Position numbers and translations under genes: made by a program. 64,000 nucleotides of DNA from Salegentibacter salegens (GTDB lineage: Bacteria; Bacteroidota; Bacteroidia; Flavobacteriales; Flavobacteriaceae). Under the pieces are notes generated by a model that saw only the letters and a list, made by a program, of their open reading frames with translations, was not told the origin of the DNA and made no database searches. Positions 24,269 to 33,236 of the stretch are shown here, piece by piece (positions within the stretch are counted from its first letter, which is position 1; each line of letters starts with the position of its first letter). The stretch covers positions 1,922,001 through 1,986,000 of the forward strand of contig NZ_LT670848.1 of NCBI RefSeq assembly GCF_900142975.1. The letters run 5' to 3'.

Positions 24269-26590
24269 ATGAAACTAGCCTATATTGGTACCTATCCCCC
24301 ACGTGAATGTGGTATTGGTACATTTACACAAAATCTTGCCCATGCAATGCTCGATTGTGGCAGGGGAATAAATGAGATCATGGTCATTGCATTGAACGAT
24401 CATAACCTGAAATATTCGTATCCTCCAGAGGTAAAACTAAGAATCAATCAAGAACAACAGACCGATTATCTTGAAGCGGCCAACTTTGTTAATCTTAGTG
24501 GCGCGGATGCTTGTATCCTTGAACATGAATTTGGTATATTTGGTGGCCTTAGCGGAGTTTATATCTTGCCGCTTTTGCATCGCCTGAACATTCCTTTAAT
24601 CACCACCTTGCATACCATTCTGGAAACCCCTTCCTATAATGAAAAGGCGATTTTAAAAGAAATTTGTAAAATGTCTGATAGAATCGTGGTGATGAGCCAT
24701 AAAGCCATAGGTTTTCTTGTGGAAATATATGATGTGCCAGAAGAAAAAATCATACTTATAGAACATGGGGTTCCCGATATTCACTTTGACAAAGAACAAT
24801 CGAGAAAGGAATTCAAACTGACCGAAAAGAAACTGCTCATGACCTTTGGTTTTATAGGTCGCAGTAAAGGAATCGAGACGGTCATCAAAGCATTGCCGCA
24901 AATTATTAAAAAGCATCCTGAAGTTCTATATATTGTCCTAGGCAAAACCCATCCCAATGTGCTTAGACATTCAGGTGAAGAATATAGAAATTATCTTCAC
25001 GTCCTTATAAAAAAGCTAAAACTTAAGGATCATGTGTTGCTGCTAAACGAGTTTGTAGAAGAAAAAGAACTTTTTAAATATTTATCCGCCTGCGATATTT
25101 ATATTACCCCATACCTAAATGAGGCACAAATTACAAGCGGTACGCTCACCTACGCCATGGGTTCGGGCTGTGTGGTCGTTTCTACACCATATTGGCATGC
25201 TGCGGAATTGATCGCCGAAAACAAAGGACGCCTTTTCGGTTTTAATGATTCTGATAGTCTTTCCCAAGTTTTAAATGAATTATTGGACAAGCCCGAAGTT
25301 CTGAACGAGATCCAGAAAAAAGCTTCTGATTACGGACAAAATATAACCTGGCCTAAAATAGGTAAAAAATATGCCGAGCTTATAATAAATGTTTTATCAG
25401 AACCAAAAGAATCCCTGCCAAAAAAAGAAAATATCATAGATCCTCTGTTGCTACCTCCATTTTCTTTGGGGCACATCAAAAGACTGACTGATGATACTGG
25501 CATTATCCAACATGCAAAATTCGGAATACCAAATCTTAAGGAAGGCTATTGTTTGGATGATAATGCACGGGCACTTTTAATGGTGTGTATGAGCTATAAG
25601 CAGAAAAAAGATCCGTTGGCATTGGAGTATATGCCCATTTATTTAAGCTATATCCATTATATGCAGAACAAGGACGGGACGTTCCGGAATTTTCTTAGCT
25701 TCAACCGGAATTTTATGGATGAAGTAGGTTCCGAGGATTCCTTCGGGCGAACCATCTGGGCCTTGGGGTATCTTTTGGGCAACGCACCGAATGACGCTTA
25801 CTATCAAACAGGCAAGTTGGTCTTCTTTGATGCTGCTCCCAATTTTGAAAAACTGAAATCCATTAGAGGAATTGCGAACACCATAATTGGGATTTGCTAT
25901 TACCTGAAAACCAATCCTGCGGATGATGATATGAAACAGTGTTTGCGCAAATTAACCGATACGCTTGTTTCCCATTACGACCAAAATCAATCGGAAAACT
26001 GGCAATGGTTTGAAGCACTTTTGGCGTATGATAATGGTATTTTACCCTTAGCCCTAATTCATGCAACCCAAGTTCTCGAAGATAAAAAAGTTACTGAAGT
26101 TGCATTAGCCACGATGAATTTTCTTACCGAACACACATTAAAAGATGATTATTTGTCTGTTATTGGTAATAAAGATTGGTATTTCAAGGATAAGGAGCGC
26201 TCTATGTTCGCTCAACAGCCTATAGATGCCATGGCTATGGTACTTATGTATCATCAAGCCTTTGTTTTAAGCAACAATCGGGATTTTCTTAAGAAACTTT
26301 TTATTTCATTTATGTGGTTTTTGGGTGAAAATGATATGCGTATGAGCCTGTATGATTTTGAGACTGAAGGATGTTGTGATGGTTTTGAAAGTTACGGGGT
26401 AAACAGAAATCAGGGAGCTGAAAGTTCATTGGCCTATCTTATTTCACATTTAATCGTATTACAGGCTTATGAAGAATCTTTTCAATTAGAAAAGATTACG
26501 GCACCAAATACCAAAAGATTGGCATTAAATGGAAGAAAACATAAAAATAGCAATATTGTCTCCCATCGCTTGGAGAACGCCCCCAACTGA
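24269..26590 (+). CDS. GT4 glycosyltransferase fused to a glycosidase-like barrel
   Basis: A 773-residue two-domain protein. Residues about 1-375 are a GT4 transferase: YIGTYPPRECGIGTFTQNLA at the start, MTFGFIGRSKGIETVIKALP, and the donor-site block EAQITSGTLTYAMGSGCVVV. Residues about 395-745 form a helical barrel: LTDDTGIIQHAKFGIPNLKE, GYCLDDNARALLM, GSEDSFGRTIWALGYLL and FESYGVNRNQGAESSLAY. The second domain resembles bacterial proteins paired with GH130 enzymes and could trim or bind the product. No signal peptide. The next gene starts 62 bases before this one ends, so they are probably translationally coupled. Confidence 0.85.
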   Translation: MKLAYIGTYPPRECGIGTFTQNLAHAMLDCGRGINEIMVIALNDHNLKYSYPPEVKLRINQEQQTDYLEAANFVNLSGADACILEHEFGIFGGLSGVYILPLLHRLNIPLITTLHTILETPSYNEKAILKEICKMSDRIVVMSHKAIGFLVEIYDVPEEKIILIEHGVPDIHFDKEQSRKEFKLTEKKLLMTFGFIGRSKGIETVIKALPQIIKKHPEVLYIVLGKTHPNVLRHSGEEYRNYLHVLIKKLKLKDHVLLLNEFVEEKELFKYLSACDIYITPYLNEAQITSGTLTYAMGSGCVVVSTPYWHAAELIAENKGRLFGFNDSDSLSQVLNELLDKPEVLNEIQKKASDYGQNITWPKIGKKYAELIINVLSEPKESLPKKENIIDPLLLPPFSLGHIKRLTDDTGIIQHAKFGIPNLKEGYCLDDNARALLMVCMSYKQKKDPLALEYMPIYLSYIHYMQNKDGTFRNFLSFNRNFMDEVGSEDSFGRTIWALGYLLGNAPNDAYYQTGKLVFFDAAPNFEKLKSIRGIANTIIGICYYLKTNPADDDMKQCLRKLTDTLVSHYDQNQSENWQWFEALLAYDNGILPLALIHATQVLEDKKVTEVALATMNFLTEHTLKDDYLSVIGNKDWYFKDKERSMFAQQPIDAMAMVLMYHQAFVLSNNRDFLKKLFISFMWFLGENDMRMSLYDFETEGCCDGFESYGVNRNQGAESSLAYLISHLIVLQAYEESFQLEKITAPNTKRLALNGRKHKNSNIVSHRLENAPN

Positions 26591-27557
26591 ATATGGACCT
26601 TGGGAACAGGTAGCCTCTAACATTACGGAAGGTTTGGTCAAAAAAGGTTTTGACGTAAGCCTTTTTGCAAGTGGCAATTCAATTACATCGGCCAAGTTGG
26701 AATCGGTTTGCGAGATGCCGTATGAAGAAGACCGCGCAAATGATCCTAAAGTATTGGAGTGTCTTCATATAAGCAATCTTATGGAACAGGCGGAACGCTT
26801 CGACATTATTCACAACCATTTCGATTTTCTCCCACTCTCCTATTCAAAGCTGATAAGAACGCCAATGATTACAACCATTCATGGTTTTTCATCTCCGAAG
26901 ATCATTCCGGTCTATAAAAAATATAACGCATCATCAGCCTATATTTCCATTTCAAATGCTGACAGAAATACCGAATTGACCTATCTGGACACGATCTATC
27001 ATGGTGTAGATCCAACTCTTTTTACCTTCAGAAAAGAAAAGAAAAATTACTTGCTTTATTTCGGAAGGATCCACCCTGAAAAAGGGGCACATAGGGCAAT
27101 CGAAATTGCTAAAAATTCCGGGTATCCCCTAAAAATCGCGGGACTTATTCAAGATCATTCTTATTTTGAAACGCATATTAAACCATTTATTGACGATAAA
27201 AATGTTACCTATTTAGGAAATGTGGATCCAGTACTTCGAAATACTTTACTAGGAAAAGCAAAAGCGCTGCTCCATCCCATTTCGTTTGAAGAACCTTTTG
27301 GCCTCAGCGTTTTAGAAGCAATGATGTGTGGAACTCCCGTTGTTGCCTTCGCTAAAGGGAGTATGCCCGAACTTATTAAAGAAGGTGTCTCTGGCTATTT
27401 AGTAAATACCATTCCTGAAGCGGTCGCGGCAGTTGGGAGATTGGGAAATGTTGTTCCTGAGAAATGCCGGGCACATGCCGTTGCAAATTTTAGCCAAGAT
27501 AAAATGATCGAATCTTATATAAAAGCTTATAATAAAGTAATAGAAAAAAATCTTTAG
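26529..27557 (+). CDS. GT4-family glycosyltransferase
   Basis: A 342-residue GT-B transferase. ILSPIAWRTPPTEYGPWEQV starts the acceptor domain; IIHNHFDFLPLSY and YHGVDPTLFTFRKEK mark the junction; LYFGRIHPEKGAHRAIEIAK and the donor motif HPISFEEPFGLSVLEAMMCG complete the second domain. The E-x7-E pair is in this last block. It overlaps the fused GT gene by 62 bases in a different frame. Its stop codon overlaps the stop of the convergent GH130-like gene by three bases (TTAG at 27554-27557). Confidence 0.88.
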   Translation: MEENIKIAILSPIAWRTPPTEYGPWEQVASNITEGLVKKGFDVSLFASGNSITSAKLESVCEMPYEEDRANDPKVLECLHISNLMEQAERFDIIHNHFDFLPLSYSKLIRTPMITTIHGFSSPKIIPVYKKYNASSAYISISNADRNTELTYLDTIYHGVDPTLFTFRKEKKNYLLYFGRIHPEKGAHRAIEIAKNSGYPLKIAGLIQDHSYFETHIKPFIDDKNVTYLGNVDPVLRNTLLGKAKALLHPISFEEPFGLSVLEAMMCGTPVVAFAKGSMPELIKEGVSGYLVNTIPEAVAAVGRLGNVVPEKCRAHAVANFSQDKMIESYIKAYNKVIEKNL

Positions 27558-29014
27558 CTTAATAAGGCTTTGAACAATGCTTTCATTTCCACAACCGCAT
27601 AGGTAGAAGAATAATCGGAGACGGCATATGGCAAAATCAAACTGCCATTATGAATAATAGAGCCACAGGAATAGACCACATTGGGCACATAGCCTTCCCG
27701 TTCTTCCTCTAAGGGCATTAGCAATGGTTCTTCCAAACGACCAATCTCTATAGAAGGATCCTCAAGATCCAGCAATGAAGCACCAATACAGTATCTTCTC
27801 ATAGGTCCTACACCGTGCGTGATCACGAGCCATCCTTTTTCGGTCCATAAAGGGGAACCACAATTTCCTATTTGGGTAAATTCCCATGGGTATTTTGGTT
27901 TCTGAAGTAGAATGGGATTATTCCATAAGGTATTTCTTTCAGAAAACATCAAATAATTATTTACCCCATCCACCCTTGAAAGCATGGCATATTTACCGTT
28001 AATTTTTTTAGGAAAAAGCGCCAGATTTTTACCTATAGAGCCATTCCCGTGCAAAGGCATGATCCTGAATGTATAAAAGTCATTGGTAGAAAGTAGTTTA
28101 GGCATTATAACATGTCCGTTATAAGCAGTATAAGTAGCGTAAATCTTTATAGTACCATCGTCTTCAGTAAAACGAACAAAACGGGCATCTTCTATTCCGC
28201 GGCTTTCAGATTCTGAAATGGGAAATACAACCCGTTCGCTAATATCGGAATCAGGATGAAACTCGATATCATAATAAGAGTCTACCAACCAAGTAATTTC
28301 TTCTAGTGCTTTTCTTTTTCCTAAACTGATTGCATTCTCATTGAGTACATTTTTTACAGCATTTTTTAGAGCGTAATACTCAAATTTGGCTGGTAGGTCT
28401 TCCATAATGGTTTTGGAATACTTTGCGGAAATTCGCATCTCACGCATCTTTTCTACAAATCGTCCTTTGTCATAAAGCTTTTTATGAGAAATTTCTGCCA
28501 TATCTATAGAATCGCCCACGGTCATTAATTGCATGTCGTTATTTTTATCGATAATAGCCCTCCTAAAAACGATGGAAGAAATATGCCCTTCACCAGTTGC
28601 CCTGAAGGAAAGGATAACTCGCATTTCTCCTTCCTCCAAATAGGACTGGTCGAAATCTTGAATAATGGAAGGATTAAAAAAAGCGGCGGACTCTATGGCA
28701 TATTCCATGGTAAGATATGAACCAATGAGCATTTTTCGTTTTTTGGAAATAACATTAAAGTCAACATCCATCTCCTCAATAATATTTCTAATGTTGGCAC
28801 AATGTTTTTCAAAGAGCTTGGTAATATTACGGTGTCTGCTTGCAAACTCCCTTAGGGTCTGTTCCAAAGATTCATGCACTTGACTTTCACTCATCGCAAA
28901 AATCAATGAAAGCAACTCTTTAGTCCGTTGTTCCCCATTCATAAAATACCGGGCCACAACCCTACTTGAATCAGGTAGAAATTTTACGTTTTTACGTGTA
29001 ACCGGAACCCGCAT
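27554..29014 (-). CDS. GH130-like glycoside phosphorylase/hydrolase
   Basis: A 486-residue protein. The C-terminal ~300 residues form the five-bladed propeller of GH130: RGIEDARFVRFTEDDG, IYATYTAYNGHVIMP, FPKKINGKYAMLSRVDG and GCGAPL-like GNCGSPLWTEKGWLVITHGVG. The N-terminal ~190 residues are a helical extension found in long GH130 members. The Asp in EDAR is the usual catalytic acid region. GH130 enzymes phosphorolyse or hydrolyse beta-mannosides. It converges on the three-GT run, so it likely degrades or remodels what they make. Cytoplasmic; no signal peptide. Confidence 0.82.
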   Translation of the reverse strand: MRVPVTRKNVKFLPDSSRVVARYFMNGEQRTKELLSLIFAMSESQVHESLEQTLREFASRHRNITKLFEKHCANIRNIIEEMDVDFNVISKKRKMLIGSYLTMEYAIESAAFFNPSIIQDFDQSYLEEGEMRVILSFRATGEGHISSIVFRRAIIDKNNDMQLMTVGDSIDMAEISHKKLYDKGRFVEKMREMRISAKYSKTIMEDLPAKFEYYALKNAVKNVLNENAISLGKRKALEEITWLVDSYYDIEFHPDSDISERVVFPISESESRGIEDARFVRFTEDDGTIKIYATYTAYNGHVIMPKLLSTNDFYTFRIMPLHGNGSIGKNLALFPKKINGKYAMLSRVDGVNNYLMFSERNTLWNNPILLQKPKYPWEFTQIGNCGSPLWTEKGWLVITHGVGPMRRYCIGASLLDLEDPSIEIGRLEEPLLMPLEEEREGYVPNVVYSCGSIIHNGSLILPYAVSDYSSTYAVVEMKALFKALLS

Positions 29015-29159
29015 ATGTTTTTGGGAAAACAGAAAGGTACGCTATATAAAGAGCAAAGGATAAATTTTAATAAAATAATTATACTTTTTAAATTTATGTT
29101 TATGTGCGATAAATAACAGCCCGTTCTGCATTAACACGGATAATAGTTCGAGGTATTTC

Positions 29160-29402
29160 TTATTGTATTAAATGAGGTTTAATTATAAAAATACAATTAT
29201 TCGCTTTTAAAGGAAATATGAACCCCCTATTTACTAATCTGGGGTCATTGGACACACCTCCTTTTTGAAGACAAGATATTTCCCTTAGATAATTCAAATT
29301 ATAATTTCCTCCATAAAAATCTGTAATAAATTTTAAGCAGGTGGGACCACAGTCCATCTGATTGAGCTGGCGATAAACTGGAAAATTATTGACTCCAAAC
29401 AT
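29160..29402 (-). pseudogene. Truncated C39-peptidase (bacteriocin/peptide exporter) gene
   Basis: The first ~50 residues match the C39 peptidase domain of peptide-processing ABC exporters: VYRQLNQMDCGPTCLKFITD with the catalytic Cys in MDCGPTC, then YGGNYNLNYLREISCLQKGG VS (split). Directly afterwards the sequence becomes unrelated (NDPRLVNRGFIFPL) and stops, so the catalytic His half, membrane domain and ATPase are all lost. It marks the end of a deleted peptide-export locus. Confidence 0.7.
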
Positions 29403-29728
29403 ATTATATAATTGAAAGTCAGAACACTAAATTAATTTTGAAAAATGATAACTGTAGACGAACTAACTATCCATTTATAAATGACAGTAAATTCAACTAA
29501 AATCTATATACCTACATATTGGGGAAAATTGATGTTATTATGGGGGAGAAGGGAAATAAACTGAAAGTAACGAGCTTTGTAAATAATTTGTAGTAATAAA
29601 TTTAAGATTTTATAAGATATTAATTGCAAAATCCGAACATTAATTTATTATCAACTGACTTCATGAAATATACTTGAAAAAAACAACTATTATAGAAATA
29701 TTTAGATATAGGTTTTATTAAAAATAGT
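29403..29728. other. A/T-rich spacer
   Basis: About 325 bases of strongly A/T-rich sequence between the C39 fragment and the integrase tail. I see nothing codable or structured that I can support. Confidence 0.45.
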
Positions 29729-29872
29729 TCAAAAATTTATTACACTATCCAATGCATCATCAGCATCCCGGTGAATAAAATTAGCTTGATAATTTAGAGT
29801 AGTTTTTAAATCACTGTGACGATAGAGTTTTTGCAACATTAATGGGTGAATTTTGTCTCCAGCTATATTTCC
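29729..29872 (-). pseudogene. Tyrosine recombinase (integrase) C-terminal fragment
   Basis: The minus strand encodes 47 residues ending at a stop at 29729-29731: HPLMLQKLYRHSDLKTTLNY then QANFIHRDADDALDSV. This is the end of a phage-type integrase: the LQKLYRHSDLKTT block corresponds to the usual LLGHSSIxTT and the following Tyr (LNYQ) is the nucleophile. The gene is cut exactly at the left end of IS256 copy 1 and its upstream part is not on the other side of the element. It indicates an old integrated element here. Confidence 0.72.
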
Positions 29873-29934
29873 GAGGGTGTAATCTCAAGTCTGTCTAGAC
29901 TTTGAAAATTAAATTAAAATTTTTAGACTAGATT

Positions 29935-31173
29935 ATGACACAAGAAGAGATTAAGGAATTAAAGGAAAAAGCATTAAAACAATTTTTATCAGGAGAATCC
30001 CTAACCGGCAAAAACGGCGCTTTTGCTCCAATGCTTAGGGAGTTTATGGAAGAGGCCCTGGAAGCAGAAATGTCTTCGCACCTTTCCGATGAAGAAAAAG
30101 GCTCAAAAGCAGGTAATAAGCGTAATGGCAAAGGCAAAAAGACCCTAAAGAGCAGCCAAGGGGACGTCACCATTAACACGCCCCAGGATCGTAACAGTAC
30201 CTTTGAGCCGGAGATCGTAGCGAAACGCCAGCGTATCCTGGCCGATAATTTAGAAAAGCAGATTATAGGCATGTACGGGATGGGCAATAGCCTGCGGGAT
30301 ATCTCAGCTCATATAGAGGAAATGTATGATTCCAAGATATCCACACACGTTCTAAGTGATATTACGGACCGGGTGATTCCCAAGGTTAAGGAATGGCAGG
30401 ATCGCCCCTTGGAGCCGGTATATTGCATCCTATGGCTCGACGCGATGCACTTCAAGGTACGCGAAGAAGGCAAAGTAAAGCACAAGGCCTTGTATAATAT
30501 TTTAGGAATAAATAAAGCTGGAAGAAAGGAAGTGCTGGGTATGTATATCTCGGAAAGTGAAGGGGCCAATTTTTGGCTTCAGGTGCTGACCCAATTAAAC
30601 AACCGTGGCTTAAAAGATATTCTGATTGCCTGTACGGATAATCTTACGGGCTTTAGTGAAGCCATTCATTCTGTTTATCCCAAGACTGATATTCAGCTAT
30701 GTATTGTCCACCAGATCCGCAATAGTATGAAGTATGTGGCCAGTAAGGATCAAAAAGATTTTATGAAAGACCTTAAACTGGTGTACAAGGCTGACACCAA
30801 AGACCAGGCTGAATCGGCTTTACTGGATCTGGAAGAAAAATGGGGCAAAAGATATCCCATAGTGATCCGTTCCTGGAATGATAACTGGGACCGATTGAGT
30901 GCTTATTTTGAATATACCGCACCCATTAGAAAACTCATATACACCACAAATGCCGTAGAGGCTTTTCACCGGCAGGTAAGAAAAGTAACCAAGACCAAAG
31001 GCGCTTTTACCAATGATATGGCACTATTGAAGCTGGTTTACCTAGCTACCAGAAGAATTGAAAAGAAATGGAACGCCCCACTGCAGAACTGGGGTTTGGT
31101 AGTTCAACAATTAGCTATTAAATTTGAAGGTCGGCTAGAGTTGGACTTAGCCACCAATGAAACGAAAAACTAA
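29935..31173 (+). CDS. IS256-family transposase (copy 1)
   Basis: A 412-residue mutator-type DDE transposase. The catalytic residues sit in CILWLDAMHFKV (first Asp), LIACTDNLTGF (second Asp) and TTNAVEAFHRQVRK (Glu), with the C/H-rich signature LCIVHQIRNSMKYV between. Length is normal and the frame intact. All three copies in the window encode the same protein sequence, which means recent spread. Confidence 0.95.
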   Translation: MTQEEIKELKEKALKQFLSGESLTGKNGAFAPMLREFMEEALEAEMSSHLSDEEKGSKAGNKRNGKGKKTLKSSQGDVTINTPQDRNSTFEPEIVAKRQRILADNLEKQIIGMYGMGNSLRDISAHIEEMYDSKISTHVLSDITDRVIPKVKEWQDRPLEPVYCILWLDAMHFKVREEGKVKHKALYNILGINKAGRKEVLGMYISESEGANFWLQVLTQLNNRGLKDILIACTDNLTGFSEAIHSVYPKTDIQLCIVHQIRNSMKYVASKDQKDFMKDLKLVYKADTKDQAESALLDLEEKWGKRYPIVIRSWNDNWDRLSAYFEYTAPIRKLIYTTNAVEAFHRQVRKVTKTKGAFTNDMALLKLVYLATRRIEKKWNAPLQNWGLVVQQLAIKFEGRLELDLATNETKN

Positions 31174-31179
31174 AATTTT

Positions 31180-31207
31180 CTTCTCCCGGGGGTACCCCCG
31201 GGAGAAG
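31180..31207. repeat. Perfect 28-bp palindrome inside IS256 copy 1
   Basis: CTTCTCCCGGGGGT reads into its exact reverse complement with no loop bases, seven bases after the transposase stop. The same palindrome is in copy 2 (31733-31760) and copy 3 (53628-53655). It would form a very stable hairpin and may terminate transcription or block read-through into the end of the element. Confidence 0.85.
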
Positions 31208-31242
31208 AAGCAGACAGAGTTGAGCTAACACTCCCATTTTTA

Positions 31243-31288
31243 GCAAAGTCCTCCCCCTAAAACGTTCGTTTTAGGGAGAGGACTTTGC
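31243..31288 (+). terminator. Long hairpin just outside IS256 copy 1
   Basis: GCAAAGTCCTCCCCCTAAAA and its near-complement on the other side of a short loop (ending GAGGACTTTGC) form a ~22-bp stem with one mismatch. It looks like a strong terminator left from a deleted gene, or the palindromic end of another element. No T-run is longer than three. Confidence 0.5.
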
Positions 31289-31375
31289 ATTTGTTTATAC
31301 CTCATAAGTGTATATAATAAAACTTATTTTATATTTAATTCGATATTAGATTATAATATCAAACCTTTATTTCCA

Positions 31376-31560
31376 TTCCATACATATTCCCACTTCACTC
31401 CTATCCTTAACCAAGCTCAGGATCGCTGCGGCCAAAGAGAATTCCATTACTTATTTTAAAGAAACAGTTGAGAAGAAAAAAATAAGGAAAAGTGTAGTTT
31501 AAAATTCGCTATTACCAAAACAAAGTTACGTACCGCAGAACATTAAAGGTCAATTAGAAC
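31376..31560. repeat. Imperfect direct repeat bordering the GHKL operon, left member
   Basis: Shares with 36160-36335, in order: CATTCC and CACTTC-CTCCTAT, AAAGAG with TTCCA, GAGAAG/GTCAAG with AAAAAAATAA-GAAAA, TAGTGTA, TTCGCT-TTACCAAA, AGTTAC with TA-CGC, and ACATTA followed by CAATT. Gaps and substitutions are frequent. Together the two members bracket IS256 copy 2 and the four-gene operon. Confidence 0.5.
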
Positions 31561-31704
31561 TATGGTGAATATGATGAAATACCTGTAAAGTCTAGTACTC
31601 TCTTTTTTCTCCTTTATGATTCAAAACCTTGCCTAGATATGAAGTAAACGTTGTGATTCTTAATGCCGGAAGATCAAATATATTGTAAATGAATTAATTG
31701 TAAT

Positions 31705-33067
31705 GGGAGTGTTAGCTCAACTCTGTCTGCTTCTTCTCCCGGGGGTACCCCCGGGAGAAGAAAATTTTAGTTTTTCGTTTCATTGGTGGCTAAGTCCAAC
31801 TCTAGCCGACCTTCAAATTTAATAGCTAATTGTTGAACTACCAAACCCCAGTTCTGCAGTGGGGCGTTCCATTTCTTTTCAATTCTTCTGGTAGCTAGGT
31901 AAACCAGCTTCAATAGTGCCATATCATTGGTAAAAGCGCCTTTGGTCTTGGTTACTTTTCTTACCTGCCGGTGAAAAGCCTCTACGGCATTTGTGGTGTA
32001 TATGAGTTTTCTAATGGGTGCGGTATATTCAAAATAAGCACTCAATCGGTCCCAGTTATCATTCCAGGAACGGATCACTATGGGATATCTTTTGCCCCAT
32101 TTTTCTTCCAGATCCAGTAAAGCCGATTCAGCCTGGTCTTTGGTGTCAGCCTTGTACACCAGTTTAAGGTCTTTCATAAAATCTTTTTGATCCTTACTGG
32201 CCACATACTTCATACTATTGCGGATCTGGTGGACAATACATAGCTGAATATCAGTCTTGGGATAAACAGAATGAATGGCTTCACTAAAGCCCGTAAGATT
32301 ATCCGTACAGGCAATCAGAATATCTTTTAAGCCACGGTTGTTTAATTGGGTCAGCACCTGAAGCCAAAAATTGGCCCCTTCACTTTCCGAGATATACATA
32401 CCCAGCACTTCCTTTCTTCCAGCTTTATTTATTCCTAAAATATTATACAAGGCCTTGTGCTTTACTTTGCCTTCTTCGCGTACCTTGAAGTGCATCGCGT
32501 CGAGCCATAGGATGCAATATACCGGCTCCAAGGGGCGATCCTGCCATTCCTTAACCTTGGGAATCACCCGGTCCGTAATATCACTTAGAACGTGTGTGGA
32601 TATCTTGGAATCATACATTTCCTCTATATGAGCTGAGATATCCCGCAGGCTATTGCCCATCCCGTACATGCCTATAATCTGCTTTTCTAAATTATCGGCC
32701 AGGATACGCTGGCGTTTCGCTACGATCTCCGGCTCAAAGGTACTGTTACGATCCTGGGGCGTGTTAATGGTGACGTCCCCTTGGCTGCTCTTTAGGGTCT
32801 TTTTGCCTTTGCCATTACGCTTATTACCTGCTTTTGAGCCTTTTTCTTCATCGGAAAGGTGCGAAGACATTTCTGCTTCCAGGGCCTCTTCCATAAACTC
32901 CCTAAGCATTGGAGCAAAAGCGCCGTTTTTGCCGGTTAGGGATTCTCCTGATAAAAATTGTTTTAATGCTTTTTCCTTTAATTCCTTAATCTCTTCTTGT
33001 GTCATAATCTAGTCTAAAAATTTTAATTTAATTTTCAAAGTCTAGACAGACTTGAGATTACACCCTC
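31705..33067 (-). mobile_element. IS256-family element, copy 2, with 8-bp target duplication
   Basis: 1363 bp in reverse orientation to copy 1. ATTGTAAT is present at both 31697-31704 and 33068-33075, a perfect 8-bp target duplication, as expected for IS256. It inserted into A/T-rich non-coding sequence downstream of the GHKL operon. Confidence 0.96.
31767..33005 (-). CDS. IS256-family transposase (copy 2)
   Basis: Encodes the same 412-residue protein as copy 1, with intact catalytic DDE residues (WLDAMHF, CTDNLTGF, NAVEAFHR). Transcribed leftward. The 28-bp palindrome at 31733-31760 follows the stop. Confidence 0.95.
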   Translation of the reverse strand: MTQEEIKELKEKALKQFLSGESLTGKNGAFAPMLREFMEEALEAEMSSHLSDEEKGSKAGNKRNGKGKKTLKSSQGDVTINTPQDRNSTFEPEIVAKRQRILADNLEKQIIGMYGMGNSLRDISAHIEEMYDSKISTHVLSDITDRVIPKVKEWQDRPLEPVYCILWLDAMHFKVREEGKVKHKALYNILGINKAGRKEVLGMYISESEGANFWLQVLTQLNNRGLKDILIACTDNLTGFSEAIHSVYPKTDIQLCIVHQIRNSMKYVASKDQKDFMKDLKLVYKADTKDQAESALLDLEEKWGKRYPIVIRSWNDNWDRLSAYFEYTAPIRKLIYTTNAVEAFHRQVRKVTKTKGAFTNDMALLKLVYLATRRIEKKWNAPLQNWGLVVQQLAIKFEGRLELDLATNETKN

Positions 33068-33236
33068 ATTGTAATTTTAATTTGTCCATTCTGACTTTTC
33101 GATGCTTTTAGTAATTCTAAAATATTTTCAGTGAACTATAAATCTTGGCAACATTCCAGAGCTACCTTTATTTTCCAAGGAATAAGAAGATTTTTTTAAT
33201 TCGTAATTTTAAACTGACACTAACAAACCATTCGTT

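Larger units (their letters stand above)
29873..31235 (+). mobile_element. IS256-family element, copy 1 (no target duplication)
   Basis: 1363 bp, identical in layout to the copies at 31705-33067 and 53600-54962. The ends form an imperfect ~25-bp inverted repeat (GAGGGTGTAATCTCAAG and GGGAGTGTTAGCTCAAC). Unlike the other copies, the flanks differ: ATATTTCC before and ATTTTTAG after. The adjoining sequence was therefore rearranged or deleted after insertion, for example by recombination between IS copies. Confidence 0.93.
31236..31704. other. Spacer between two inverted IS256 copies
   Basis: 469 bases with no gene I can support. It starts with a long hairpin (31243-31288) and then contains, from about 31376 to 31560, the first member of an imperfect direct repeat whose second member lies at about 36160-36335. 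Confidence 0.55.

Noticed and set aside
31376..31560. Integron attC site
   Set aside because: GTTAC and TAACG-like pieces occur, but no paired core sites or cassette array with an integron integrase are visible.
29873..33067. Composite transposon formed by IS256 copies 1 and 2
   Set aside because: The 469 bases between them hold no gene, copy 2 has its own perfect target duplication, and no duplication frames the pair. Independent insertion is simpler.
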